Part shown: positions 53,817 to 63,764 of the stretch, in pieces
Numbering within the stretch: position 1 is the first letter of the stretch
Layout: every line of letters starts with the position of its first letter
Notes under the pieces: model-generated
What the model saw: the letters and a program-made list of their open reading frames with translations, nothing else
What the model was told of the DNA's origin: nothing
The model's database searches: none
Program-made: the position numbers and the translations under genes
Assembly (NCBI GenBank): GCA_029846755.1
Contig: JARWBI010000001.1
Coordinates: 992,001 to 1,056,000 of the forward strand
DNA: 64,000 nt
Source: Falsirhodobacter flavus
GTDB lineage: Bacteria; Pseudomonadota; Alphaproteobacteria; Rhodobacterales; Rhodobacteraceae
Reading direction: 5' to 3'

Positions 53817-54944
53817 ATGTTGGCCCCCTATGCCTGCCAGCCTTCGCAATCGCGGGGCAGGCTTTACGGCGAAGACCTGAGCAGCTTTCGTTCCGCCTTC
53901 CAGCGCGACCGCGACCGTATCATCCATTCCTCGGCCTTCCGCCGCCTGAAGCACAAGACGCAGGTGTTCGTTGAGCACGAGGGCGATTATTACCGCACCC
54001 GTCTGACCCATTCGATCGAGGTGGCGCAGGTCGCGCGCACGATCGCGGGGGTGCTGGGCCTGAATACGGATCTGGCCGAATGCATCGCGCTGGCGCATGA
54101 TCTGGGCCACACGCCCTTCGGCCATACGGGCGAGGATGCACTGTCGCTGCTGATGCAGCCCTATGGCGGGTTCGACCACAATGCGCAGGCCATGCGGATC
54201 GTGACCCGGCTGGAGCGACACTATGCCGAGTTCGACGGGTTGAACCTGACATGGGAATCGCTGGAAGGGATCGCCAAGCATAACGGACCCGTCACCGGAG
54301 ATCTGCCCTATGCATTGGCCGAGGCGAATGCCGAATGGGATTTGGAGCTGCACACCTTCGCCAGCGCCGAGGCTCAGGTGGCGGCGATTGCCGATGACGT
54401 CGCCTATTCGCATCACGACCTGCATGACGGGCTGCGCTCGGGCCTGTTCAACGAAGATGACCTTATGGAGCTGCCCGTCACCGGCCCTGCATTCGAGGAG
54501 GTGGACCGAATCTATCCGGGGCTGGAGCCGATGCGCCGCCGCCATGAGGCGCTGCGGCGGGTGTTCGGCCGGATGGTCGAGGATGTCATCCACATCGCGC
54601 AGAACCGTCTGGAAGCCGCCGCGCCGCAATCCGTCGACGACATCCGCGCGATGGAGCAGACGGTGATCCGATTCTCGAAACCGCTGTATCAGGAGTTGAA
54701 GGCGATCCGCAGCTTCCTGTTCACGCGGATGTATCGCGCGCCTTCGGTCATGGCGGAACGGGCCAAGGTGACGACGGCCGTGAATGATCTGTTCAAGCTG
54801 TTTATGGACCAACCCGCGATCCTGCCGCAGCAGTGGCGCGGCAAAGGCGACGATGAGGTGCAATATGCCCGCAACGTCGCCGATTACGTTGCGGGGATGA
54901 CCGACCGTTTCGCGCTACAGGAGCATCAGCGGCTTTGCCGCTGA
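53817..54944 (+). CDS. dgt: deoxyguanosinetriphosphate triphosphohydrolase-like protein
   Basis: 375-residue HD-superfamily dNTPase. HD motif residues: His65 (RLTHSIEVAQ), His94-Asp95 (LAHDLGHTPFGH) and a late Asp in IADDVAYSHHD. This length corresponds to the alphaproteobacterial dGTPase-like type 2 family. The 3' end overlaps dsbB by 19 bp, tail to tail. Confidence 0.9.
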   Translation: MLAPYACQPSQSRGRLYGEDLSSFRSAFQRDRDRIIHSSAFRRLKHKTQVFVEHEGDYYRTRLTHSIEVAQVARTIAGVLGLNTDLAECIALAHDLGHTPFGHTGEDALSLLMQPYGGFDHNAQAMRIVTRLERHYAEFDGLNLTWESLEGIAKHNGPVTGDLPYALAEANAEWDLELHTFASAEAQVAAIADDVAYSHHDLHDGLRSGLFNEDDLMELPVTGPAFEEVDRIYPGLEPMRRRHEALRRVFGRMVEDVIHIAQNRLEAAAPQSVDDIRAMEQTVIRFSKPLYQELKAIRSFLFTRMYRAPSVMAERAKVTTAVNDLFKLFMDQPAILPQQWRGKGDDEVQYARNVADYVAGMTDRFALQEHQRLCR

Positions 54945-55393
54945 GCCGCCGCGATCCAGACGGCCACCAGAACCAGCGATGCGATGGCGTTCCACGACGC
55001 CATCGACAGCCCCGCCATCGACCACGCCACCTGATCGCACATGACGACATGGACCGGCTGTGCAGTGGACAGAAGATCCGATCCCGAAAGCCCCGAAAGC
55101 GCGTCCGATGATCCGGTGCAACTGGAAGGCCCGGCCCACCATTTACGCTCGACGCCCGTGTGGAAGATGCCGATCCCGGCGCTGGTCAGCGCCGCCAGCG
55201 CGCCCAGCCAGCACAGCGCGCGGCGCGGCATCACCCAGACCAGCACACCGATGGCGATAGCCGCGCCATGCGGCCAGCGCTGCCAGATGCACATGGCGCA
55301 GGGCGCAAGCCCGCCAATGTATTGAAAGGCCAGCGCGCCCAGAAGCAGCGCCGCCGATCCTGCCGCTGCAATCGCGGCCCAAACCCTTGTCAT
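54926..55393 (-). CDS. dsbB: disulfide bond formation protein DsbB family
   Basis: 155-residue membrane protein with four helices that reoxidises DsbA using quinone. The first redox pair is CAMC in the periplasmic loop after helix 1; the second pair is one Cys in PSSCTGSSD and one in VMCDQVAWS. ATG 55393 fits the first transmembrane helix; the longer frame upstream is unlikely. Confidence 0.87.
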   Translation of the reverse strand: MTRVWAAIAAAGSAALLLGALAFQYIGGLAPCAMCIWQRWPHGAAIAIGVLVWVMPRRALCWLGALAALTSAGIGIFHTGVERKWWAGPSSCTGSSDALSGLSGSDLLSTAQPVHVVMCDQVAWSMAGLSMASWNAIASLVLVAVWIAAAQRQSR

Positions 55394-55530
55394 CGTCTTC
55401 CCCGGTCTGTCTGCGCACAGTTTATGCAGCAGGAATGGCAATGGAAATCACACCGGGCAGGCATCACGCAACGCTTTGCGAAGCGCCATCCCTGTCGTAA
55501 GGTTTCACCGCATCGTGAAGGGGTCGAGTG

Positions 55531-56367
55531 ATGGATTGGCGTGGAAGACGGGGCAGCCGCAACATCGAGGATCGGCGCGGACGATCCGGCGGCGGCGGGG
55601 CGGCAATCGGGGGCGGGGGCGTCATCATCGTTCTGCTGCTGGGTTACTTCCTTGGCATCGACGTGACACCCCTGCTGAACGGCGGAATGCAGTCCGGCCC
55701 GACCGAGATCACGCAGGCCGACGAGGAAGCGGCGCAGTTCGTCTCGGTCACGCTGGCCGATACCGAGGAAGTCTGGGCGGGCGTTTTCCGCGACCAGCTT
55801 GGCGAGGCCTATACCCCCGCGACGCTGGTGCTCTACAAGGGCGTGACGCAGTCGCCCTGCGGCGGGGCAAGCGGAGCCACGGGGCCGTTCTATTGCCCCG
55901 GCGACAACAAGGTGTATCTGGACACCGATTTCTTCGTGACGCTGGAACGCCGCCTGGGCGCCGAAGGCGACTTCGCCGCTGCCTATGTCGTTGCGCACGA
56001 GATCGGCCACCATGTCCAGGACGAGCTTGGCATCCTCGACCGCGCGAACCAAATCCGCCAACGCAGCAGCGAGGCGGACAGCAACGCGATTTCCGTCATG
56101 ATCGAGCTTCAGGCAGATTGCCTATCGGGCATCTGGGCCCGCCATGCCGAGGCGCAGTTCGGCTCCATCGAGCCGGGCGACCTGCAGGAAGCCGTCAACG
56201 CCGCGCGCCAGATCGGTGACGATACCTTGCAACGCAACGCGGGCCAGCGCCCGATGCCGCACACCTTCACCCACGGCACGTCCGAACAACGCGCCCGCTG
56301 GTTCGAAAACGGATACAGTTCCGGCCAGATCGCCCAGTGCGATACGTTCAGCGCCGAACGTCTGTGA
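55531..56367 (+). CDS. neutral zinc metallopeptidase (YpfJ family)
   Basis: 278-residue membrane-anchored protein with a Gly-rich cytoplasmic start, one transmembrane helix (30-42) and a zinc-peptidase domain with HEIGHH (156-161) and the downstream ELQADCLSGIWA motif, which supplies the third ligand. Role unknown. Starts at ATG 55531 after AAGGGG. Confidence 0.88.
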   Translation: MDWRGRRGSRNIEDRRGRSGGGGAAIGGGGVIIVLLLGYFLGIDVTPLLNGGMQSGPTEITQADEEAAQFVSVTLADTEEVWAGVFRDQLGEAYTPATLVLYKGVTQSPCGGASGATGPFYCPGDNKVYLDTDFFVTLERRLGAEGDFAAAYVVAHEIGHHVQDELGILDRANQIRQRSSEADSNAISVMIELQADCLSGIWARHAEAQFGSIEPGDLQEAVNAARQIGDDTLQRNAGQRPMPHTFTHGTSEQRARWFENGYSSGQIAQCDTFSAERL

Positions 56368-56405
56368 TTGACCGCGCCTTTCCACTGCGCTAATCGGGCG
56401 GAAGT

Positions 56406-56489
56406 GCCCGAGTGGTGGAATGGTAGACACAGGGGATTCAAAATCCCCCGCCGCAAGGCTTGTCGGTTCGAGTCCGACCTCGGGTACCA
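56406..56489 (+). tRNA. tRNA-Leu (anticodon CAA)
   Basis: 84 nt including encoded CCA. Acceptor stem GCCCGAG/CTCGGGT, anticodon arm GGGGA-TTCAAAA-TCCCC with anticodon CAA, a short variable arm as in class II tRNAs, and T-loop GGTTCGAGTCC. Confidence 0.95.
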
Positions 56490-56658
56490 TCCGCAATCCA
56501 TTTCCATGTCGCAGGCGTCGCCATACGCTCGCTTTTGACCGGGGGCGCAAGACAGCTTTGATGGCGGAAAAACGAGACCACCTGCGCGGACAGGCGGCAT
56601 TTCGATAAGAAACTCGGGAGAAGGCTTACACGTTAAACGCTGATCTTATTCAGTATTT

Positions 56659-56733
<75 letters not shown>

Positions 56734-56836
56734 ACTTGTGTGAGGCGGTGTTTAGCGAAGCCCTCAGGAGGCCGCAAGAGGCAATTTGCAGATTTCTTTC
56801 ATTGCCCGACGATTGGCCGCGCAGTAGGTGCTGCAC

Positions 56837-58003
56837 ATGGAAAAATTCGATGTCGTCATCATCGGCGCAGGCGCCGCCGGAATGTTCTGCGCGATCGAGG
56901 CGGGGCGGCGCGGGCGGCGCGTCCTCGTGATCGACCATGCCAAGGCGGCGGGCGAAAAGATCCGCATCTCGGGCGGTGGGCGCTGCAACTTCACGAACAT
57001 GGGCATCGCGGAGGACAGGTTCATTTCGAACAATCCGCGCTTTGCCCTTTCTGCGCTGAAACGCTTCACGCAATGGGATTTCATCGCCCGCATCGACGAG
57101 GAGGGCATCGCCTGGCACGAAAAGACGCTGGGCCAGCTTTTCTGCGACGGGCCTTCGACGCAGATCGTGCAGATGCTGCTGCGCCAGATGCATCAGGCGG
57201 GCGTCACGCTCTGGCTGGGAACGAGCGTGGAAAAGGTCGATCAGGGCTGGAAGGTCGTCACCTCCCGCGGGATCGTGCAGGCGGATCGCGTGGTGATCGC
57301 CAGCGGCGGCAAGTCGATCCCCAAGATGGGCGCGAGCGGTTTCGGATACCGTGTCGCCGAAGCCTTCGGCATCCCGGTGATCGAGACGCGCCCGGGCCTC
57401 GTGCCTATGACATTTGCCGAACAGGAGCTTCAGTCGCTGCGTCTTCTGGCGGGGATCGCGGTGGATGCGCGCGTGACCGCAGCCGCCCGCTTCGACGAGG
57501 CGCTCCTGTTCACCCATCGCGGATTGTCCGGCCCCGCGATCCTTCAGGCCAGCAGCTATTGGCAGCCGGGCGAGGAGATCGGCGTCGATCTTCTGCCAGG
57601 GCAGAGCATCACCGGCGCGTTGCGCGAGGCGCGCGGCAGCAGCGGGCGTGCGGCGATCCGCACGGCGCTCGGTCGGTTCCTGCCCGAGAAGCTGGCGCGG
57701 CATATGGAGGACGTGTCGGGGCTGGAGGGGCCGATCGGCGCGCAGTCCAACGCCGCGCTGGAAAGGCTCGAGGCACTGATCCACGACTGGCGGCTGCGTC
57801 CGGTCGGGACCGAAGGTTACCGCACCGCCGAAGTGACGCTTGGCGGGGTCGATACGGATGCGCTGGATGCACGGACGATGGAGGCGAAGGCACATCCCGG
57901 CCTGCATTTCATCGGCGAGGTGGTGGACGTGACCGGCTGGCTTGGCGGATACAATTTCCAATGGGCTTGGTCGTCGGGATGGGCGGCGGGGCAGGCGGTG
58001 TGA
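56837..58003 (+). CDS. NAD(P)/FAD-dependent oxidoreductase (HI0933/BaiN family)
   Basis: 388-residue flavoprotein of the YhiN/HI0933 family: FAD-binding DVVIIGAGAAGMFCAI, KIRISGGGRCNFTN, VVIASGGKS and C-terminal FIGEVVDVTGWLGGYNFQWAWSSG. The substrate is not established for most members. ATG 56837; precedes a convergent small exported protein gene. Confidence 0.88.
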   Translation: MEKFDVVIIGAGAAGMFCAIEAGRRGRRVLVIDHAKAAGEKIRISGGGRCNFTNMGIAEDRFISNNPRFALSALKRFTQWDFIARIDEEGIAWHEKTLGQLFCDGPSTQIVQMLLRQMHQAGVTLWLGTSVEKVDQGWKVVTSRGIVQADRVVIASGGKSIPKMGASGFGYRVAEAFGIPVIETRPGLVPMTFAEQELQSLRLLAGIAVDARVTAAARFDEALLFTHRGLSGPAILQASSYWQPGEEIGVDLLPGQSITGALREARGSSGRAAIRTALGRFLPEKLARHMEDVSGLEGPIGAQSNAALERLEALIHDWRLRPVGTEGYRTAEVTLGGVDTDALDARTMEAKAHPGLHFIGEVVDVTGWLGGYNFQWAWSSGWAAGQAV

Positions 58004-58022
58004 ACCGCCTGCCAAGTCAGGC

Positions 58023-58427
58023 TCAGCCCGGGGGAAGCTGCGAGCCGGCCTGCGCTACAAGCTCGCCGATCTGCTTGCACAGCGCTTCCTCGCTGGAGGA
58101 CTGCGCGGTGGCCACATCGGCCAGCGACTGTTCGGTGCCCATAGCGGAAACGGTGCCCGCCTTGCCTTTCTCATAGGCCGCATCCGCGGCCGAAGTGTCG
58201 CCCGGCGCCGGGATCAGTTCCAGCATGCGGTTCTGCACGCTGATCGGCTCATCGCCGACATACCCGGCCTGCTGGCAATACTCCAGAACGCCAAGCTGGT
58301 TGCGGGCCGAGGCATAGGTTTCCTCCATGTTCGGGGCGGGCGGGGCAGCTGGCGCGGCCTCCTGCGCGAAGGCGGCACCCGCAAGGGCCGAGGAGGCGAC
58401 GATGGCGGCGATAATGCTGTTCTTCAC
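58023..58427 (-). CDS. small exported protein of unknown function
   Basis: 134 residues starting with GTG (AGGAG site 8 bases upstream), signal peptide ending GAAFAQ, then a Pro/Ala stretch and a helical domain with two cysteines (LGVLEYCQQAGY and EALCKQIG) that could form one disulfide. Resembles a Rhodobacterales family sometimes called pore-forming ESAT-6 family protein; that name is not evidence of function. An ATG at 58457 is possible but lacks a ribosome site. Confidence 0.65.
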   Translation of the reverse strand: MKNSIIAAIVASSALAGAAFAQEAAPAAPPAPNMEETYASARNQLGVLEYCQQAGYVGDEPISVQNRMLELIPAPGDTSAADAAYEKGKAGTVSAMGTEQSLADVATAQSSSEEALCKQIGELVAQAGSQLPPG

Positions 58428-58495
58428 GGAAGAGGCTCCTGTCTGTTTCGCATTCATGAGCCGAAGCTAGGAGCCGTGCGGGTCAAGGTAAATGC

Positions 58496-58530
58496 AACGC
58501 CCGCGCGGTCGGCAGGATCGCGCGGGCGTT
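58496..58530 (-). terminator. terminator hairpin after livM
   Basis: Perfect 12-bp arms, AACGCCCGCGCG and CGCGCGGGCGTT, with an 11-base loop, 30 bp past the livM stop. The T-tract on the minus strand is weak (GCATTTACC), so termination may be partial or factor-assisted. Confidence 0.7.
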
Positions 58531-58560
58531 CAAAGGCGAAAGGGGCAGGAACTTGCCGGG

Positions 58561-59859
58561 TCAGCGGCCTCGGCGTTCCGGGATCAGCCCGCGCGGGCTG
58601 AAACGCAGCACCAGCAGAAGGATCACGCCCATGGTCAGCAGCCGCATATGCGCGACCCCGTCCTGAAGATGCACGCGCAGCCACGACCCTTCGGGCAGGT
58701 TTGCGGTGATCGCGCCAAGGATGCCCGCGCCGATCGGCTCGACCATGACCCATAGCCACCAGATAAGGAAGCCGCCCAGAACGGCGCCCCAGTTGTTGCC
58801 CGAACCGCCCACAATCACCATCACCCAGACAAGGAAGGTGAACCGCAGCGGCTGATAGGTGCCCGGTGTCAGCTGGCTGTCCAGCGTCGTCATCATCGCG
58901 CCCGCGATCCCGATGACCGCAGATCCGATCACGAATATCTGGAGGTGCCGCCTCGTGACGTTCTTGCCCATCGCACCCGCCGCAACCTCGTTGTCGCGGA
59001 TCGCGCGCATCATGCGGCCCCAGGGCGAGTTCAGCGCCAGTTCCGACAGCAGAACGATTGCCGCCAGCACCATCCCGAACAGACCCAGATAGCACAGCTT
59101 CACCACGATGGAGGATGCCGTGACCGGATCGAAGCCGTAACCCTGCGCCCATGCGACGAAGCCCGGATCTCGCTGAAGGTTCACCTCATAGGGCACGGGG
59201 CGGGGCAGGCCGATGACATTCTTGACGCCGCGGGCCAGCCAATCTTCGTTCCGCATGACCGACAGCACGATTTCGGCGATGCCCAGCGTGGCGATGGCCA
59301 GATAGTCCGACCGCAGGCCAAGCGCCGTCCTGCCGATTGCCCAAGCCGCAGCGGCCGCCAGCAGTCCGCCCACCGGCCATGCCAGAAGCACCGGCAGGCC
59401 AAGGCCGCCGATATTGCCCGTGACCGAAGGGTTGATCGCCTCGACCGCCGCGACGCCGCCGTCGAAGACCGCACGGAAGGCGACGAAGCCTATAGCGGCA
59501 ATAAGCAGCATCGCCAACGTCCGCACCCGGCCCGTCAGCCGCCGCCACGCCTGAATCAGCAGAGCCAGCGCCGCCAGCCCTAGAACCAGCCCGCCGACGA
59601 TGCGCCAGCCGCCCGCGTTCCACGCCTCGGCATTCGGGGCGCTTGCCGTCAGCACGACGCCCAGCCCGCCCAGTGCCACAAACCCCATGACGCCGATGTT
59701 GAACAGCCCGGCATAGCCCCATTGCAGATTCACCCCCATCGCCATGATGGCCGAGATGACCGCCATGTTCAGGATCGAAAGCGAGGTGTTCCAGCTTTGC
59801 GTCACGCCCGTCAGCACGAACAGCGCCGCCATCAGCGCGAAAAGAACCACGTTCCGCAT
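58561..59859 (-). CDS. livM: branched-chain amino acid-type ABC transporter permease LivM
   Basis: 432-residue permease of the LivM family, with about ten helices and the conserved GYAGLFNIGVMGFVALG, ALGLRSDYLAIATLGIAEI and LNSPWGRMMRAIRDNEVAAGAMGKN blocks. Last gene of the transporter operon (order K, G, F, H, M). Overlaps livH by 1 bp. Confidence 0.9.
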   Translation of the reverse strand: MRNVVLFALMAALFVLTGVTQSWNTSLSILNMAVISAIMAMGVNLQWGYAGLFNIGVMGFVALGGLGVVLTASAPNAEAWNAGGWRIVGGLVLGLAALALLIQAWRRLTGRVRTLAMLLIAAIGFVAFRAVFDGGVAAVEAINPSVTGNIGGLGLPVLLAWPVGGLLAAAAAWAIGRTALGLRSDYLAIATLGIAEIVLSVMRNEDWLARGVKNVIGLPRPVPYEVNLQRDPGFVAWAQGYGFDPVTASSIVVKLCYLGLFGMVLAAIVLLSELALNSPWGRMMRAIRDNEVAAGAMGKNVTRRHLQIFVIGSAVIGIAGAMMTTLDSQLTPGTYQPLRFTFLVWVMVIVGGSGNNWGAVLGGFLIWWLWVMVEPIGAGILGAITANLPEGSWLRVHLQDGVAHMRLLTMGVILLLVLRFSPRGLIPERRGR

Positions 59860-60869
59860 CAGACCGATTTCCCCTTGAACAGGCCCGTGGGCATGAACAG
59901 CAGCACAAGGATCAGGATCGCGAAGCTGACTGCGAATTTGTAGTCGGTGGACAGAAGCTGTGCGAGTCCGTCCGGCGCAAGGCTTTCAGGCAGCACATAG
60001 GTCGCGACCTTCTTCCACGCATAGGTCACGCCCACCTCGGAAAAGGCGATGACGAAGCCGCCCGCGATGGCGCCCAGCGGATTGCCCAATCCCCCCACGA
60101 CCGCCGAGGCGAAGATCGGCAGCAGAAGCTGGAAATAGGTGAAGGCCTTGAACGACTTGTCCAGCCCGTAAAGCACGCCCGCCGTCGTTGCCAGCGCGGC
60201 GACGATCAGCCATGTCACCTGCACGACCCGTTCGGGATTGATGCCCGACAGCAGCGCCAGATCCTCGTTGTCGGAGAAAGCGCGCATGGATTTGCCGGTG
60301 CGGGTGCGGTTCAGGAACCAGAACAGCAGCGCCACCGCGATGGCGGCCACCACCAGCGTGATGACCTGCGTGGTGCGGATCGCCAGCCCTTCGGCCAGCC
60401 CCGTCGCATCGCGGAATTCACGCGCGCCGATGACGAAGCGTTCACCGTCGGCAAAGGTCACATCTTCGACGCCGATGATGAACCGCACAACGCCGTTCAT
60501 GATGAACATCACGCCAAGCGACACCATGGTCAGGATCACCGGCGCGGCCCGCTGCTTGCGATAGAAGCGATAGACGGCCCTGTCCGTTCCGACCAGCACG
60601 ATCCCGGTCAGGACGATCGCGAAGGGCAGGGCCAGCAGCGCGGTCGGCAGCGGGCCGAAGCTGATCCCTGCACCTTGCATGAGCGCGGTGATGAGGATCG
60701 TCAGCGTCGTGCCGAAGGCCATCGTGTCGCCATGCGCGAAGTTGGAGAACCGCAGGATGCCATAGATCAGCGTGACGCCCAGTGCGCCCAGCGCAAGCTG
60801 CGCGCCATAGGCGACGGCGGGGATGAACACGAAGTTCGCAAAGGCCACGAGGGCGTTTAGAATGTCCAT
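59859..60869 (-). CDS. livH: branched-chain amino acid-type ABC transporter permease LivH
   Basis: 336-residue LivH-family permease with GALGVTLIYGILRFSNFAHGD at the N-terminus and GKSMRAFSDNEDLALLSGINPERV in the cytoplasmic loop. Forms the membrane channel with LivM. Confidence 0.92.
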   Translation of the reverse strand: MDILNALVAFANFVFIPAVAYGAQLALGALGVTLIYGILRFSNFAHGDTMAFGTTLTILITALMQGAGISFGPLPTALLALPFAIVLTGIVLVGTDRAVYRFYRKQRAAPVILTMVSLGVMFIMNGVVRFIIGVEDVTFADGERFVIGAREFRDATGLAEGLAIRTTQVITLVVAAIAVALLFWFLNRTRTGKSMRAFSDNEDLALLSGINPERVVQVTWLIVAALATTAGVLYGLDKSFKAFTYFQLLLPIFASAVVGGLGNPLGAIAGGFVIAFSEVGVTYAWKKVATYVLPESLAPDGLAQLLSTDYKFAVSFAILILVLLFMPTGLFKGKSV

Positions 60870-60871
60870 CG

Positions 60872-61582
60872 TCAGCCCCCGAGGAAGGTGCGGCGAACCT
60901 CGGGGTCCGCCATGAGTTCGTCGCCCGTCCCGGTGAAGCGGTTCGCCCCCTGCACCAGAACATATCCGCGATCCGCGATCATCAGCGCCTGACGCGCGTT
61001 CTGTTCCACCATCAGGATCGAGATTCCCGTCCGTGCCACCTCGATGATGCGGTCGAAAAGCTCGTCCATGACGATGGGGGACACGCCCGCCGTCGGCTCG
61101 TCCAGCATAAGCACCTTGGGCTGCGTCATCAGCGCACGGCCGACGGCGACCTGCTGGCGCTGGCCGCCCGAAAGTTCGCCCGCCGGCTGGCGGCGTTTCT
61201 CGCGCAGGATCGGGAACAGATCATAGATCATGTCGCGCGTCGGGCGGATGTCGTCGCGGCGCAGGAACGCCCCCATTTCGAGGTTCTCCTCGACCGTCAT
61301 GCTGGCGAAGATGTTGTTCGTCTGCGGCACGAAGGCCATGCCTTTGGCGACGCGGTCTTGCGGCGAAAGCGAAGTGATCTCTTCGCCATCCAACCGCACA
61401 TGGCCGCCGCGCAGTTTCAGCATGCCGAAGACGGCTTTCATGGCGGTGGATTTGCCCGCGCCGTTGGGGCCGACGATGACCGCGATCTGGCCCTTTTCCA
61501 CCGCGATGGTGCAGCCGTGAAGGATATTGGCGGAGCCGTAGCCGCCGATCATATTCTCGCCGATCAGGAAGGGTTCAGCCAT
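60872..61582 (-). CDS. livF: ABC transporter ATP-binding protein LivF
   Basis: 236-residue ATPase: Walker A GPNGAGKST, signature LSGGQRQQVAVGRAL and Walker B VLMLDEPTAGVSP. Two bases from livH, and overlaps livG by 8 bp. Confidence 0.93.
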   Translation of the reverse strand: MAEPFLIGENMIGGYGSANILHGCTIAVEKGQIAVIVGPNGAGKSTAMKAVFGMLKLRGGHVRLDGEEITSLSPQDRVAKGMAFVPQTNNIFASMTVEENLEMGAFLRRDDIRPTRDMIYDLFPILREKRRQPAGELSGGQRQQVAVGRALMTQPKVLMLDEPTAGVSPIVMDELFDRIIEVARTGISILMVEQNARQALMIADRGYVLVQGANRFTGTGDELMADPEVRRTFLGG

Positions 61583-62357
61583 TGGCGACGACCTTGTTCT
61601 TCAGGCCGGTGCCCAGATAGGCTTCGATCACGGCCTCGTTCTCCATGATATGCGCGGCGGACCCTTGGGCCAGCACGTCGCCCGCAGCCATAACGATCAC
61701 CGGGTCGCACAGGCGGCCGATGAAATCCATGTCATGCTCGATCACGCAGAAGGTGTAGCCGCGTTCGCGGTTCAGACGCAGGATGGCATCGCCAATGGTG
61801 TTCAGCAGCGTGCGGTTCACGCCTGCGCCGACCTCGTCCAGAAACACGATCTTGGCGTCCACCATCATGGTGCGGCCCAACTCGACCAGCTTCTTCTGCC
61901 CGCCGGAAATGTTGCCCGCAAGTTCGTTCGCGATGTGGGAAATGGTCAGGAAATCCAGCACCTCGTCGGCCTTCTCGCGCAGGGCGCGTTCCTCGGCGGC
62001 GATGCGGCCACGGCGGAACCATGCGTTCCACAGCGTCTCGCCCGACTGTTTCGCCGGAACCATCATAAGGTTTTCGCGCACGGTCATGGACCCGAATTCA
62101 TGCGCGATCTGGAACGTGCGCAGCAGCCCCTTGTGAAACAGCGCGTGCGGGGGCAGGCCGGTGATATCCTCGCCATCCATCAGAACGCGGCCCGATGTGG
62201 GCGGCAACCGTCCGGCAATGACGTTGAAAAGCGTGGTCTTTCCCGCGCCGTTCGGACCGATCAACCCAGTGATCGAACCCTTTTCGATCGTCAGGCTGGC
62301 ACCGTTCACGGCACGGAAAGAGCCGAAATGCCTGTGAAGGTTTTCGACGGTTATCAT
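61575..62357 (-). CDS. livG: ABC transporter ATP-binding protein LivG
   Basis: 260-residue ATPase with Walker A GPNGAGKTT, LivG-type RTFQIAHEFGSMTVRENLM, a signature variant ISGGQKKLVELGRTM and Walker B IVFLDEVGAGV. Follows livK after a 95-bp gap that holds a strong hairpin. Confidence 0.93.
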   Translation of the reverse strand: MITVENLHRHFGSFRAVNGASLTIEKGSITGLIGPNGAGKTTLFNVIAGRLPPTSGRVLMDGEDITGLPPHALFHKGLLRTFQIAHEFGSMTVRENLMMVPAKQSGETLWNAWFRRGRIAAEERALREKADEVLDFLTISHIANELAGNISGGQKKLVELGRTMMVDAKIVFLDEVGAGVNRTLLNTIGDAILRLNRERGYTFCVIEHDMDFIGRLCDPVIVMAAGDVLAQGSAAHIMENEAVIEAYLGTGLKNKVVANG

Positions 62358-62407
62358 TTGATCCCCTGTGCCCCTTTTGCGTTCAGATCGCGAGGCTTGT
62401 TAATGGA

Positions 62408-62433
62408 ATCGGCCCGGCAAAAGCCGGGCCGAT
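62408..62433 (-). terminator. intercistronic hairpin between livK and livG
   Basis: Perfect 11-bp arms (62408-62418 and 62423-62433) around AAAA, without a T-tract. Placed after the binding-protein gene, as in the pst operon, so it may reduce transport-gene expression relative to the binding protein. Confidence 0.7.
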
Positions 62434-62452
62434 CCGTTGCGTGTATCCGATT

Positions 62453-63637
62453 TCAGCGGAAACCGACAGTCTCTACCGCGCCGCCCGTGATGTCGTATTC
62501 GCGGAAGGTGCCAAGGCTCTCGCCCGGTTCGGCCATTTCGACATTGGTCGCGCCGACGTAATCGACATCCTGGCCCGCCGCGATCAGCTCCAGCGCCTTG
62601 GACAGCTCGCCCGGGTTGATCTTTTCGCCGGGCGCGTTGGCCACGTCCATGATCTTGCCCTTGTAATCGGCGCCGTTCGACGATTTCGCAGCCTGCATCG
62701 CCAGCAGCACAAGCGCCGCAGCGTCATAGCTTTCGGCGGCATAGGACGAGGTGCCGTCGAAACCGGCCGCCGTCGCCATCTCGTGATAGGTGTCGACGTT
62801 CTCGCCCTCGGCAGCCGGAACGTCGCCATAGGAACCGTCAAGCGAATCCCCGATCGCTTCGATCAGCGAGGGGCCATACATGCCGTCGGGCAGATAGAAG
62901 GTGTCGAACGCGCCTGTGTCGATGGCGTTCTGCACGATCCCGCGGCCGCCCTGATCGACATAGCCCGCAACGACCAGCAACTCGCCGCCCGCAGCGGCCA
63001 GTGCCGCAACCTCGGCGGAATAATCGGCCTTGCCGTCGTCATGCGCGGCGGAAATCGTGACGTTGCCGCCCTTTTCCGTGAACGCCGCCGCAAAGCTGTC
63101 GGCCAGACCCTTGCCGTAGTCATTGTTGGTATAGGTCACCGCCACATCCGTCGTGCCACGGCCCGAGATGATGTCGGCCATGACCGCACCCTGACGCGCA
63201 TCGGACGGCGCGGTGCGGAAGAACAGCCCGTCATCCTCGACCTCCGAAAGGCCGGGCGAGGTTGAGGAAGGCGAGATCTGCACGACGCCCTGCGGGCGCG
63301 CGACGTTCTGAAGGATCGCGCCCGTCACCCCCGAACAGTCTGCGCCGATGATCGCCTTCACCCCGTCCGAGGTGACCAGACGTTCCGCAGCTGCCGTCGC
63401 CGCCGATGCGTCCACGCAGGTCGAATCCGCGCGGATCGGGGTCACGGTCGATCCGTCGAGGAACAGGCCCGACTCGGACACTTCCTTCATCGCCAGTTCC
63501 GCACCCGCCGCCATGTGGGGCGTGATGGATTCAAGCGGGCCGGTGAAGCCGAAGATGATCCCCAGTTTCACTTCCTCGGCCCCTGCGGCCCCGGCAAGCA
63601 TCGCCGTCGCAGTCGAGGCCAGCAGCAGTTTCTTCAT
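62453..63637 (-). CDS. livK: ABC transporter substrate-binding protein (Leu/Ile/Val-binding-like)
   Basis: 394-residue periplasmic binding protein: signal peptide MKKLLLASTATAMLAGAAGA, then KLGIIFGFTGPLE and a peripla_BP_6 fold (IGADCSGVTGAILQNVARPQGVVQISPSSTSP). ATG 63637 has a GGGAG site and fits the signal peptide. The ligand could be branched-chain or other amino acids, or urea, given ureE next door; the sequence does not settle it. Confidence 0.85.
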   Translation of the reverse strand: MKKLLLASTATAMLAGAAGAEEVKLGIIFGFTGPLESITPHMAAGAELAMKEVSESGLFLDGSTVTPIRADSTCVDASAATAAAERLVTSDGVKAIIGADCSGVTGAILQNVARPQGVVQISPSSTSPGLSEVEDDGLFFRTAPSDARQGAVMADIISGRGTTDVAVTYTNNDYGKGLADSFAAAFTEKGGNVTISAAHDDGKADYSAEVAALAAAGGELLVVAGYVDQGGRGIVQNAIDTGAFDTFYLPDGMYGPSLIEAIGDSLDGSYGDVPAAEGENVDTYHEMATAAGFDGTSSYAAESYDAAALVLLAMQAAKSSNGADYKGKIMDVANAPGEKINPGELSKALELIAAGQDVDYVGATNVEMAEPGESLGTFREYDITGGAVETVGFR

Positions 63638-63764
63638 TGTCGTCTCCCATGTTGGATCGAAACCCTTTGCGCGAAGGTAGAGGCGACGCGGCTGAAAAGA
63701 AAGCGCATCTTGCATTGTTGCCGCACGGCCCGTTACCTCTGGCCCAAAGCGAAGGAGATGCCGG